Shown: piece after piece, positions 34,665 to 46,600 of the stretch
How the letters are laid out: the number at the start of each line of letters is the position of its first letter
Numbering within the stretch: the first letter of the stretch is position 1
DNA from: Doryteuthis pealeii
Taxonomy: Eukaryota > Mollusca > Cephalopoda > Myopsida > Loliginidae
NCBI GenBank assembly: GCA_023376005.1
Contig: CM042160.1
Coordinates: forward strand, 84,103,229 to 84,167,228
DNA length: 64,000 bases
Reading direction: 5' to 3'
Program-made: the position numbers and the translations under genes
The notes under the pieces: model-generated
Database searches by the model: none
Told to the model about the DNA's origin: nothing
Seen by the model: only the letters and a program-made list of their open reading frames with translations

Positions 34665-34975
34665 CTAGCTAACGCTGTTGTAAAAAATAACAAAGAATGA
34701 TATACAAATAAATATGATTAAAATTTGACCATACTATTAAATGGCAAATACACAAATCAGAATCCATTCCAAGAGAATGAGACGCCTAAAATTCTCTAGG
34801 ACTTTAAGATACGGATCACCTAATCCCGGCCAGAAGAACAGTGTTAATTAAAAGAAGAAAAGAACTTGTAAATAATTAGGTAACAGAGACAATGACCAGG
34901 CTAGAGTGATGACCAGTGAAGAAGAAGAAGAAGAAGAAGAAGAAGAAGAAGAAGAAGAAGAAGAAGAAGGATGAT
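34190..34975. repeat. Microsatellite cluster
   Basis: (AAT)n at about 34191-34245, (AAT)n at about 34600-34662 and (GAA)n at about 34917-34968. Two short near-identical phrases precede the first and last tracts ('gtgaccaggccagaaggatgacc' at 34160 and 'atgaccaggctagagtgatgacc' at 34891), so the arrays sit in copies of one small repeat. Confidence 0.85.
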
Positions 34976-35082
34976 GATGATGATGATTGTTGGTTAGTCC
35001 TATTGTATAGGTGATCGTCATGGTTGCTTGAATGTATTAACCTTTTGCGTAATATGGAGCACATTACGATTAATTCCCGCTC

Positions 35083-35365
35083 AAAGCATCGGTTGGTTGG
35101 TTGGATAGATTTTACGGCATGTCATGCCTTGTTGGGTTATTTTATGCCAAATATATTTTGTCTTATTCATTCTTGATGGGTACTGAATTTTTTTCAAAAC
35201 TCATTTTTTAATCTATCTAACCCATAGATGGGACCTTAGCAGGTACTATCACTCCGAATTTGAATATCCATCAAGAATGGATAAAGCAAGATGTCTTCGG
35301 CATAAAATAATCCATTGACATGCCGTAAAACCAAACAACCAACCAACCAACCAACCAACCAACAA
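35083..35365. mobile_element. Short inverted-repeat copy of family A
   Basis: Left arm GGTTGGTTGG followed by a TTTTACGGCATGTCA core, and right arm ending CCGTAAAACC then CCAACCAACC, about 120 bp each. They face each other around a centre near 35255. This is a deleted, nearly palindromic member of the family whose full form is at 38443-39380. Confidence 0.75.
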
Positions 35366-35388
35366 ATATTTGAGTGTGGTTGATCGTT

Positions 35389-35770
35389 TTACAAATAATG
35401 AACCAAAAAGTTTGAATCATCATCATTTTTCCTTCTTTCGAAATTTGACAACAATGTACAGAGTATTATTTTGATTTTTCGGACTGCTGTCATCATCTTT
35501 ATGGTGAAATACTCAAAAGCAATGTTTCGTCCGATATATCCTCTGGTCTGCTTCAGGTGTTTCTTGTAATCCATTATGGGTAGATAATATTTGGTTGAAT
35601 CATCAATATATTCGGATAAACAAAACAGGATTTACTCCAATGGACTACAAAAACAGCGGAAGGCCAGAAGGTACATCGGTCGAAATGTTGTGTATGTGCA
35701 TTGCACAATAAAGATGAGAACAACAGTCCGAAAAATCAAAATAATACATATTATCTCAAAAATTCAAACA
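35389..35770. repeat. Head-to-head inverted pair of a dispersed repeat
   Basis: 35389-35575 read on the minus strand and 35600-35770 on the plus strand share the same sequence (a 'accagaggatatatcgg' region, 'ataaagatgagaacaacagtcc', 'gaaaaatcaaaataata'). A third, isolated copy lies at about 2218-2340. The open frames here are within the repeat. Confidence 0.7.
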
Positions 35771-36184
35771 AATGATGTACAGGGTGTTTTAAAAATTGAT
35801 TTTTATAGACTATTAGACAATTACTCTTCTCTGTATCAAGCGTCTTTATTTTGTCAAATCTATTTTCTTCATTTTAGTTTCAGATTTTCGACAGTTAATA
35901 ATCCTCTAGATAAAAGCAATTCGTCTTTAGAGTCGAATCTGCGGAGAATTGTTTGAACGCGTCAAGAGACGATTTCGACGTTTAGAGAGAAAACTAAGAG
36001 AGTCCCATCTATGAGTCGAATAGATCAGTTTAAAAATTAGACAGGACAGTGATCAAAAATCTCTTGAGGAACAAAATGTAAATATAAACTGACATTGAAC
36101 ACGATTCCCTAACCACGTAGTGGCCCTGGACGTATTTACATATCGTTAAAATCAATCTAGCCATCATTTTATTTTTAGAATAAG

Positions 36185-37110
36185 AATTTGGTTGGTTGGG
36201 TTTTACGGCATCTCAACCCGGAGAAGAGTACTTGTTTTACGGCATATCAATCCTTGTTGGGTTATCTTATTCCGAAGACATTTTGTTTAATTCATTCTTG
36301 TTAGGTATTCAACTTTTTGCAAACTTTTTTTGAACACATTTTTCTAAACTCATTTTTTCTATTTAGTAATATAGTTCTATAGTAATAGTGAGGAAGGGTA
36401 CACTACACTCCCTAGACTACAGACTTAGAACTTCACCAATAAATGTGGTTTAACCTCATTCTCAGAACACTTTAAAATAAGGATTTGCTTGGTTAATTGG
36501 CTATTTTATTTAATGTCATATCAACCCTTGTGGGATATTTAATACCAATTTTTGTTTTTCTTTTGAACATATGATTTTTAAGCGAATAGTTTGTAGATTT
36601 TTTGGTTGGTTTTATAAACTGGTAGAAATAATTGACATTAACTTCATGTGTATTTATAAATTAGTATAAATAATTTTAATGTCAGATTTTTCATTAACTT
36701 TATGTGTATTAATATATTAGTAGACATTTTCCTTAACTCCATATGTATTAAAAAACTGGTAGAAATAATTTTCCATAACTCCATATATAAAGTGGTGGTT
36801 GAACCTCAGCTACCGCCTTCTAACACTTTTAAAATAAAAAAAAGGGTGGGTGCTTGCCATAAAGGCAATCTGCAGAATACGATTGGGACTTAATCATACA
36901 TGTGCTAGGGCTTGACACGACCAGTCAATTGATCAGATTGAGCCTCTCTGTCCGTTTAGCCCAAGTAAGTGTCAAAGTGTAGTGTTGCAGGTCACGTGAC
37001 CACTTAGTACCGGGATCACGGACTGCTCAGCCACCAGGATTCCATCTTCGGTCATTACGGATCGCCACCAACAGCCAACAGGTAGGCCCCATTAGGGTGA
37101 GGGGAGGGCC
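36185..37110. mobile_element. Family A element, rearranged copy
   Basis: Begins with the GGTTGG terminal motif at about 36190, with the TTACGGCAT core repeated at 36203 and 36238 and again degraded at 36500, which shows nested or tandem insertions. The internal part from about 36880 ('gggacttaatcatacatgtgctagggcttgac') to 37090 matches the interior of the other copies. Confidence 0.6.
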
Positions 37111-37499
37111 TAAACCCTCTGCAGATGTGCAGTTGGTGTATTCTACAGCCCCAGTCGACAGGGCGAAAAGAAAATAAGGATTTTAAGAATTATATCATTT
37201 CTAGTTGTTTATTATTTCTTGTCCTATTGTATGAAATTTCACGCTCCTCACCACCGCGAGAAAAAAAACTCGTAACCGTATTTTTGGCCAGCGTTTTCTC
37301 AATATACATTTCCGAACTCTCGTCGTTTTTAAAAACCACCCATCACCGTTCAGACAACAAATCTATTTCCTTACTATTGCATTGTCCCAATGAAGATTTA
37401 ATATAGACCAAAATGTCTAAACGTCGACTTCACCATCAGACATAAATTTTTGCAATACTTCATTTTTCTATTTTCCACGTCAGATTTATTTCTATATTT

Positions 37500-37504
37500 T
37501 ACTC

Positions 37505-37560
<56 letters not shown>

Positions 37561-37624
37561 CGGATATAGATTATAAAGACTGTGAAACTTATAATTTTAC
37601 TATAGTTCATATAGTTTATTTATT

Positions 37625-37720
<96 letters not shown>
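37500..37720. repeat. (AT)n and (GA)n microsatellites
   Basis: (AT)n at 37508-37559 and 37629-37659, the latter running straight into (GA)n at 37661-37719. Confidence 0.95.
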
Positions 37721-37721
<1 letters not shown>

Positions 37722-38442
37722 GAATCTCCATTAATTTACCTTGATAGGTTTTATGGTGTGAAAATAAGCACATCGCATTTTTTAATCGGGGCGGCAAGGG
37801 AAACCAGGGGAAAATAACCCGGAGTTTCGTTTATGTAGAAGCCAAAAGGCGGCTCTAGTGTCTCAAATAACAAATGGCTTTGGAATATGTCTGGAAAAGT
37901 ATGTCTGCTCTACAACTGACAATTTAAGTTACCATCTTTTCCATATGCAATCATTGAATTTCCATCGGTGAAATTATTAAATTTATCAACTTTTTTCCCT
38001 ATTTTCTCTATCATTCCTTTTCTTCTTCTTTTAGTATTGTTGCTTTTTTTAGTCCCTAGGAATTTGTTCATTTTCTGGTGAAGAGAACTAACCGGAAGTA
38101 GAGAATTTTGTTGAATTTTAATTCATGGATTGGGTTGGGTTTAACATATATGACATTTTGGACATACCTAATTTGTATACTTGTGAGAGAAACGCTATTT
38201 ATATAACAGTCGATATTCGTCAAACCCAAATGACTCTTGGACCCAACAAGTGTCAAGTAGGTCAACACGAAGAGCAACAACAATCCGGGAAGACATTTGC
38301 ATGATTCAATATTTATTTCTGAGAGTCTGTGCAAGGATGAGTCAAGCGTGTTGCAATATTTTGGCACGTCCTAGTTTGCAGAGAGTATATCATATAACAA
38401 AGGGCTATTTGCATTTCACAAAGACTCATGGGAAAAGTTGCT
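37721..38442. other. Intergenic, no gene seen
   Basis: Unique-looking AT-rich DNA. The frames of about 100 codons on both strands around 38068-38552 overlap each other and family A and lack any family resemblance. Confidence 0.5.
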
Positions 38443-39380
38443 TGGTTAACTGGTTGGATTTTATGGGATGTCGACCCTTGGGTTATTTTATGCCGAAGAC
38501 ATTTTTTTTATTCATTCTCGTAAATTTTTTCCTTCAAACTAAATTTTTTTAAACACATTTTTGATACTCATTTTTATCTATTTAATTCATAGATGGAACT
38601 AACAGGTACTATCACTTCAGATCAGTGTGGACCTGGGAGTAATAGCGATGAAGAAGTACTCTACACTACAGAATTGGAAGCTCACCATTAGATGCAGTTT
38701 AACGTCAAACCCATGACACTCTTGGGAAGGGTATGAATCCAATTATTCCCCCTCCAGCTATGGGTAAAGAGTAGGGCAAACTGAGCTGTTTAACCTTGGT
38801 ACGGCAATCGTTCTAGGATAAGGTAAACTGAATTCAAATCTGTTAAAGTCCGCTTCAATATTGACCTTGTGTCCCATCCTGCTCGAACGGAGGGGTTGGG
38901 TAGATACCTATATAATGTGACCGAGTGTGGTTCAATCCATGTTCTTTGGTCCTTATTTAGTCCCACTCTGATCAATCAGTTGGCCACGTCAAGCTCGAGC
39001 ACCTATATGATTGTCCCAGCCCTATTGCCCTTATGGCAACCCCTCTAACCCTTTTTATCAAATACGTGCTAAAAAGCGAGGACTGAGGAGGATCTTAGTG
39101 TCCTGGGTATGATGATAAACTTCATCTAGTGACGAGGTTCCAATTTTGGAGCTCTGAAGAGTACCCCTTCATCGCCATTAGTCCCACTTTGGCCCGCGGG
39201 AGGTGGTACCTTTAAGGTCCCATCTACGGATTAGATAGAGAAAAATTAGTTTTAAAAAATTGTTTAAAAATGAGTTTAAATAAAAATATTTGAATACCCA
39301 TCAAGAATGAATAAAACAAAACGCTTTCGGCATGAAATAAGTGTTGATATGCCGTAAAATCCAACGAACCTACCAACTAA
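38443..39380. mobile_element. Family A element, most complete copy
   Basis: About 940 bp bounded by inverted terminal segments. The left is TTGGTTAACTGGTTGGATTT followed by the GGGTTATTTTATGCCGAAGAC core; the right is the complement of the same (cgctttcggcatgaaataag, gccgtaaaatccaac). The interior has no transposase. Other copies: 1-240, 35083-35365, 36185-37110, 39665-40220, 53530-53700 and 56170-57090. The terminal structure suggests a non-autonomous DNA element, but I could not define a target duplication. Confidence 0.7.
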
Positions 39381-39664
39381 TCAACTCCGTGTATGATTTG
39401 AAATCAGCGCAGATGAACAGGAAACGTTGTCTAATTCTGGAACTTATGCTTTACGAATTCGAACTCGGCCATAACACCGAGGAAGCAATCAAAAATATTT
39501 GTTGTGCGAAAAGATGAATGCTCAGTTGATCACAATAACCAGATGGTTCAAAGAATTACTAAAACATCGACGTTCAAACAAGATTAGGTAGGCCTAAAAC
39601 CGTGTTTACCAAGGCCATGTTCCAATCTATAGAGCAGTACCCAGAGAGTATCAGGCGAGCTTGG

Positions 39665-40225
39665 TTTGTTTTGGTTTGTTGGATTTTACGGCATGTCAAC
39701 TCTTGTTGGGTTATTTTATGCCGAAGACGTTTTGTACTATTTATGCTTAGTGGGTATTTAACATTTTTTAAACTCATTTTTCTTCTATTCCACCCATAGA
39801 TAGCACCCTGACATGTACTAGTTAGAGTGGACCTGGAAGTAATGGTGATTAAGTGGTACTTCACATTTTCCAGACCTCCAGAATTGGAACTTCACAATCA
39901 GATTGAGTTTAACGTCGTACCCAATACACTAATACCCTTAGCCACCACCTTCTAGCAAATATATGGTAAAAAGTGTTGGAGCTTGGGACAATCATATAGG
40001 TGCTAGGGATTGACGTAACCAGTCGATTGATTGGAGAGGACCTCTCCGACCGCCATAGTCTAGTCTAAGTTAAGGTTTAAGTGGAGTGTTGCATATCATG
40101 GACTGCTCAGCTACCAAGGTTCCATTTTTAAGCATCACAGGGCGCCACCCACGATCCATTGGGTGGAGGATCTAACTCATCTGCAGTGGTGCAGTCGGTA
40201 TATTCTAAAGCTCCAGTCGACAGGG
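39665..40225. mobile_element. Family A element, left part
   Basis: Starts with TTGGTTTGTTGGATTTTACG and the same interior order as the other copies, ending around 40220 without the right terminus. Confidence 0.65.
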
Positions 40226-40477
40226 TTAGCCGAGGTTGGTATCTCATTGTCCAGTGTGGTCCTTCACCTTCGTGCAGACCTGCCGAACTGTGTTCTACGT
40301 ATTGCAAACCGGTTGACTCTCCCCAGTAATTTTCTCTTGCCAGTAACTGTGTACATTTACCCACACCTTCACAACGATCAGGATGTGATAAAAGATGAAT
40401 TTTTAAGTCGAGTAAAGCTGGTTTGTATTCCGAATTTTACTTCTCCTAAACCGGTTGCCAACCAAAACCAAAGAACC

Positions 40478-40562
40478 TGTTTTGCAGCATGGTTGGCAGT
40501 TTCGGCGAGGATCGAACTCGTGGTCTTCTGCGAGTAAAGCAGAATTGCAGCACAGTTTTTTG
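40478..40562 (-). repeat. tRNA-Val(UAC)-like relic
   Basis: The minus strand contains TCTGC-TTTACTC-GCAGA, a 5-bp anticodon stem with a 7-nt loop and anticodon UAC, followed by a B-box GAGTTCGATCCTCG. The D arm and acceptor are not recognisable, so it is a fragment or SINE head, not a functional tRNA. Confidence 0.5.
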
Positions 40563-40661
40563 TGTACTGGATCATTTGCATGCGATGTTTGTATACCGGG
40601 CCATTTGCATGTGATGTGCTATATTAGTACATCTAGTACATGAGAGACTTTGATATCATTC

Positions 40662-43600
40662 CACAACCAACCCGTCTTTCGGGACGGGGGTCCAGTGTGC
40701 TTCGGCCACTGGATCGGTGTGCTTGAATTAATAGCGTCGATCCCAGAGGGCCATCCCTCCAGGCATTACCTCCCTTTGGGGCAGGGCTGGGTTTATTGCC
40801 CAGCGCCTGAGGCGCCCCCTTGAGGGGGAATGCCGATGGGATCGACGCAATTTTTGTTCTTTCCACCCATAGCTTCGGTTGTGGGTGGGCCCACGTTAAA
40901 ACGGAGCCTTGTGCCCAGCCCATACAAGTGGGGTATGAGGCAAATACCTTCCACAACCAACCCGTCCTTCGGGACGGGGGTCCAGTGTGCTTCGGCCACT
41001 GGATCGGTGTGCTTGAATTAATAGCGTCGATCCCAGAGGGCCATCCCTCCAGGCATTACCTGCCCCTTTGGGGGCAGGGCTGGGTTTATTGCCCAGCGCC
41101 TGAGGCGCCCCCCTTGAGGGGGAATGCCGACGGGATCGACGCAATTTTTGTTCTTTCCCACCCATGAGCTTCGGTTTGTGGGTGGGCCCACGTTAAAACG
41201 GAGCCTTGTGCCCAGCCCATACAAGTGGGGTATGAGGCAAATACCTTCCACAACCCCCGTCTTTCGGGACGGGGGTCCAGTGTGCTTCGGCCACTGGATC
41301 GGTGTGCTTGAATTAATAGCGTCGATCCCAGAGGGCCATCCCTCCAGGCATTACCTGCCCCTTGGGGCAGGGCTGGGTTTATTGCCCAGCGCCTGAGGCG
41401 CCCCCTTGAGGGGGAATGCCGACGGGATCGACGCAATTTTTGTTCTTCCCACCCATGAGCTTCGGTTTGTGGGTGGGCCCACGTTAAAACGGAGCCTTGT
41501 GCCCAGCCCATACAAGTGGGGTATGAGGCAAATACCTTCCACAACCAACCCGTCTTTCGGGACGGGGTCCAGTGTGCTTCGGCCACTGGATCGGTGTGCT
41601 TGAATTAATAGCGTCGATCCAGAGGGCCATCCCTCCAGGCATTACCTGCCCCTTTGGGGCAGGGCTGGGTTTATTGCCCAGCGCCTGAGGGCCCCCCTTG
41701 AGGGGGAATGCCGACGGGATCGACGCAATTTTTGTTCTTTCCCACCCATGAGCTTCGGTTGTGGGTGGGCCCACGTTAAAACGGAGCCTTGTGCCCAGCC
41801 CATACAAGTGGGGTATGAGGCAAATACCTTCCACAACCAACCCGTCTTCGGGACGGGGGTCCAGTGTGCTTCGGCCACTGGATCGGTGTGCTTGAATTAA
41901 TAGCGTCGATCCCAGAGGGCCATCCCTCCAGGCATTACCTGCCCCTTGGGGGCAGGGCTGGGTTTATTGCCCAGCGCCTGAGGCGCCCCCTTGAGGGGGA
42001 ATGCCGACGGGATCGACGCAATTTTTGTTCTTTCCCACCCATGAGCTTCGGTTTGTGGGTGGGCCCACGTTAAAACGGAGCCTTGTGCCCAGCCCATACA
42101 AGTGGGGTATGAGGCAAATACCTTCCACAACCAACCCGTCTTTCGGGACGGGGGTCCAGTGTGCTTCGGCCACTGGATCGGTGTGCTTGAATTAATAGCG
42201 TCGATCCAGAGGGCCATCCTCCAGGCATTACCTGCCCCTTTGGGGGCAGGGCTGGGTTTATTGCCCAGCGCCTGAGGCGCCCCCCTTGAGGGGAATGCCG
42301 ACGGGATCGACGCAATTTTTGTTCTTTCCCACCCATGAGCTTCGGTTTGTGGGTGGGCCCACGTTAAAACGGAGCCTTGTGCCCAGCCCATACAAGTGGG
42401 GTATGAGGCAAATACCTTCCACAACCAACCCGTCTTTCGGGACGGGGGTCCAGTGTGCTTCGGCCACTGGATCGGTGTGCTTGAATTAATAGCGTCGATC
42501 CCAGAGGGCCATCCCTCCAGGCATTACCTGCCCCTTTGGGGCAGGGCTGGGTTTATTGCCCAGCGCCTGAGGCGCCCCCTTGAGGGGGAATGCCGACGGG
42601 ATCGACGCAATTTTTGTTCTTTCCCACCCATGAGCTTCGGTTTGTGGGTGGGCCACGTTAAAACGGAGCCTTGTGCCCAGCCCATACAAGTGGGGTATGA
42701 GGCAAATACCTTCCACAACCAACCCGTCCTTCGGGACGGGGGTCCAGTGTGCTTCGGCCACTGGATCGGTGTGCTTGAATTAATAGCGTCGATCCCAGAG
42801 GGCCATCCCTCCAGGCATTACCTGCCCCTTGGGGACAGGGCTGGGTTTATTGCCCAGCGCCTGAGGCGCCCCCCTTGAGGGGGAATGCCGATGGGATCGA
42901 CGCAATTTTTGTTCTTTCCCACCCATTAGCTTCGGCTTGTGGGTGGGCCCACGTAAAAACGGAGCCTTGTGCCCAGCCATACAAGTGGGGTATGAGGCAA
43001 ATACCTTCCACAACCAACCCGTCCTTCGGGACGGGGGTCCAGTGTGCTTCGGCCACTGGATCGGTGTGCTTGAATTAATAGCGTCGATCCCAGAGGGCCA
43101 TCCCTCCAGGCATTACCTGCCCCCTTGGGGACAGGGCTGGGTTTATTGCCCAGCGCCTGAGGCGCCCCCCTTGAGGGGGAATGCCGATGGGATCGACGCA
43201 ATTTTTGTTCTTTCCACCCATTAGCTTCGGCTTGTGGTGGGCCCACGTAAAACGGAGCCTTGTGCCCAGCCCATACAAGTGGGGTATGAGGCAAATACCT
43301 TCCACAACCAACCCGTCCTTCGGACGGGGGTCCAGTGTGCTTCGGCCACTGGATCGGTGTGCTTGAATTAATAGCGTCGATCCCAGAGGGCCATCCTCCA
43401 GGCATTACCTGCCCCTTGGGGACAGGGCTGGGTTTATTGCCCAGCGCCTGAGGCCCCCCTTGAGGGGGAATGCCGATGGGATCGACGCAATTTTTGTTCT
43501 TTCCCACCCATTAGCTTCGGCTTGTGGGTGGGCCCACGTAAAACGGAGCCTTGTGCCCAGCCCATACAAGTGGGGTATGAGGCAAATACCTTCCACAACC

Positions 43601-46600
43601 AACCCGTCCTTCGGGACGGGGGTCCAGTGTGCTTCGGCCACTGGATCGGTGTGCTTGAATTAATAGCGTCGATCCCAGAGGACCATCCCTCCAGCATTAC
43701 CTGCCCCCTTGGGGACAGGGCTGGGTTTATTGCCCAGCGCCTGAGGCGCCCCCCTTGAGGGGGAATGCCGATGGGATCGACGCAATTTTTGTTCTTTCCA
43801 CCCATGAGCTTCGGCTTGTGGGTGGGCCCACGTTAAAACGGAGCCTTGTGCCCAGCCCATACAAGTGGGGTATGAGGCAAATACCTTCCACAACCAACCC
43901 GTCCTTCGGGACGGGGGTCCAGTGTGCTTCGGCCACTGGATCGGTGTGCTTGAATTAATAGCGTCGATCCCAGAGGGCCATCCCTCCAGGCATTACCTGC
44001 CCCCTTGGGGACAGGGCTGGGTTTATTGCCCAGCGCCTGAGGCGCCCCCTTGAGGGGGAATGCCGATGGGATCGACGCAATTTTTGTTCTTTCCACCCAT
44101 GAGCTTCGGCTTGTGGGTGGGCCCACGTAAAAACGGAGCCTTGTGCCCAGCCCATACAAGTGGGGTATGAGGCAAATACCTTCCACAACCAACCCGTCTT
44201 CGGGACGGGGGTCCAGTGTGCTTCGGCCACTGGATCGGTGTGCTTGAATTAATAGCGTCGATCCCAGAGGGCCATCCCTCCAGGCATTACCTGCCCCCTT
44301 GGGACAGGGCTGGGTTTATTGCCCAGCGCCTGAGGCGCCCCCTTGAGGGGGAATGCCGATGGGATCGACGCAATTTTTGTTCTTTCCCACCCATTAGCTT
44401 CGGCTTGTGGGTGGGCCCACGTAAAAACGGAGCCTTGTGCCCAGCCCATACAAGTGGGGTATGAGGCAAATACCTTCCACAACCAACCCGTCCTTCGGGA
44501 CGGGGGTCCAGTGTGCTTCGGCCACTGGATCGGTGTGCTTGAATTAATAGCGTCGATCCCAGAGGACCATCCCTCCAGGCATTACCTGCCCCCTTGGGGA
44601 CAGGGCTGGGTTTATTGCCCAGCGCCTGAGGCGCCCCCTTGAGGGGGAATGCCGATGGGATCGACGCAATTTTTGTTCTTTCCCACCCATGAGCTTCGGC
44701 TTGTGGGTGGGCCCACGTTAAAACGGAGCCTTGTGCCCAGCCCATACAAGTGGGGTATGAGGCAAATACCTTCCACAACCAACCCGTCCTTCGGGACGGG
44801 GGTCCAGTGTGCTTCGGCCACTGGATCGGTGTGCTTGAATTAATAGCGTCGATCCCAGAGGACCATCCCTCCAGGCATTACCTGCCCCCTTGGGGACAGG
44901 GCTGGGTTTATTGCCCAGCGCCTGAGGCGCCCCCCTTGAGGGGGAATGCCGATGGGATCGACGCAATTTTTGTTCTTTCCCACCCATGAGCTTCGGCTTG
45001 TGGGTGGGCCCACGTTAAAACGGAGCCTTGTGCCCAGCCCATACAAGTGGGGTATGAGGCAAATACCTTCCACAACCAACCCGTCCTTCGGGACGGGGGT
45101 CCAGTGTGCTTCGGCCACTGGATCGGTGTGCTTGAATTAATAGCGTCGATCCCAGAGGGCCATCCCTCCAGGCATTACCTGCCCCCTTGGGGACAGGGCT
45201 GGGTTTATTGCCCAGCGCCTGAGGCGCCCCCCTTGAGGGGGAATGCCGATGGGATCGACGCAATTTTTGTTCTTTCCCACCCATGAGCTTCGGCTTGTGG
45301 GTGGGCCCACGTAAAAACGGAGCCTTGTGCCCAGCCCATACAAGTGGGGTATGAGGCAAATACCTTCCACAACCAACCCGTCCTTCGGGACGGGGGTCCA
45401 GTGTGCTTCGGCCACTGGATCGGTGTGCTTGAATTAATAGCGTCGATCCCAGAGGGCCATCCCTCCAGGCATTACCTGCCCCCTTGGGGACAGGGCTGGG
45501 TTTATTGCCCAGCGCCTGAGGCGCCCCCCTTGAGGGGGAATGCCGATGGGATCGACGCAATTTTTGTTCTTTCCCACCCATGAGCTTCGGCTTGTGGGTG
45601 GGCCCACGTTAAAACGGAGCCTTGTGCCCAGCCCATACAAGTGGGGTATGAGGCAAATACCTTCCACAACCAACCCGTCCTTCGGGACGGGGGTCCAGTG
45701 TGCTTCGGCCACTGGATCGGTGTGCTTGAATTAATAGCGTCGATCCCAGAGGGCCATCCCTCCAGGCATTACCTGCCCCCTTGGGGACAGGGCTGGGTTT
45801 ATTGCCCAGCGCCTGAGGCGCCCCCCTTGAGGGGGAATGCCGATGGGATCGACGCAATTTTTGTTCTTTCCCACCCATGAGCTTCGGCTTGTGGGTGGGC
45901 CCACGTAAAAACGGAGCCTTGTGCCCAGCCCATACAAGTGGGGTATGAGGCAAATACCTTCCACAACCAACCCGTCCTTCGGGACGGGGTCCAGTGTGCT
46001 TCGGCCACTGGATCGGTGTGCTTGAATTAATAGCGTCGATCCCAGAGGGCCATCCCTCCAGGCATTACCTGCCCCCTTGGGGACAGGGCTGGGTTTATTG
46101 CCCAGCGCCTGAGCGCCCCCCTTGAGGGGGAATGCCGATGGGATCGACGCAATTTTTGTTCTTTCCCACCCATGAGCTTCGGCTTGTGGTGGGCCCACGT
46201 TAAAACGGAGCCTTGTGCCCAGCCCATACAAGTGGGGTATGAGGCAAATACCTTCCACAACCAACCCGTCCTTCGGGACGGGGGTCCAGTGTGCTTCGGC
46301 CACTGGATCGGTGTGCTTGAATTAATAGCGTCGATCCCAGAGGGCCATCCCTCCAGGCATTACCTGCCCCCTTGGGGACAGGGCTGGGTTTATTGCCCAG
46401 CGCCTGAGGCGCCCCCCTTGAGGGGGAATGCCGATGGGATCGACGCAATTTTTGTTCTTTCCCACCCATTAGCTTCGGCTTGTGGGTGGGCCCACGTAAA
46501 ACGGAGCCTTGTGCCCAGCCCATACAAGTGGGGTATGAGGCAAATACCTTCCACAACCAACCCGTCCTTCGGACGGGGGTCCAGTGTGCTTCGGCCACTG

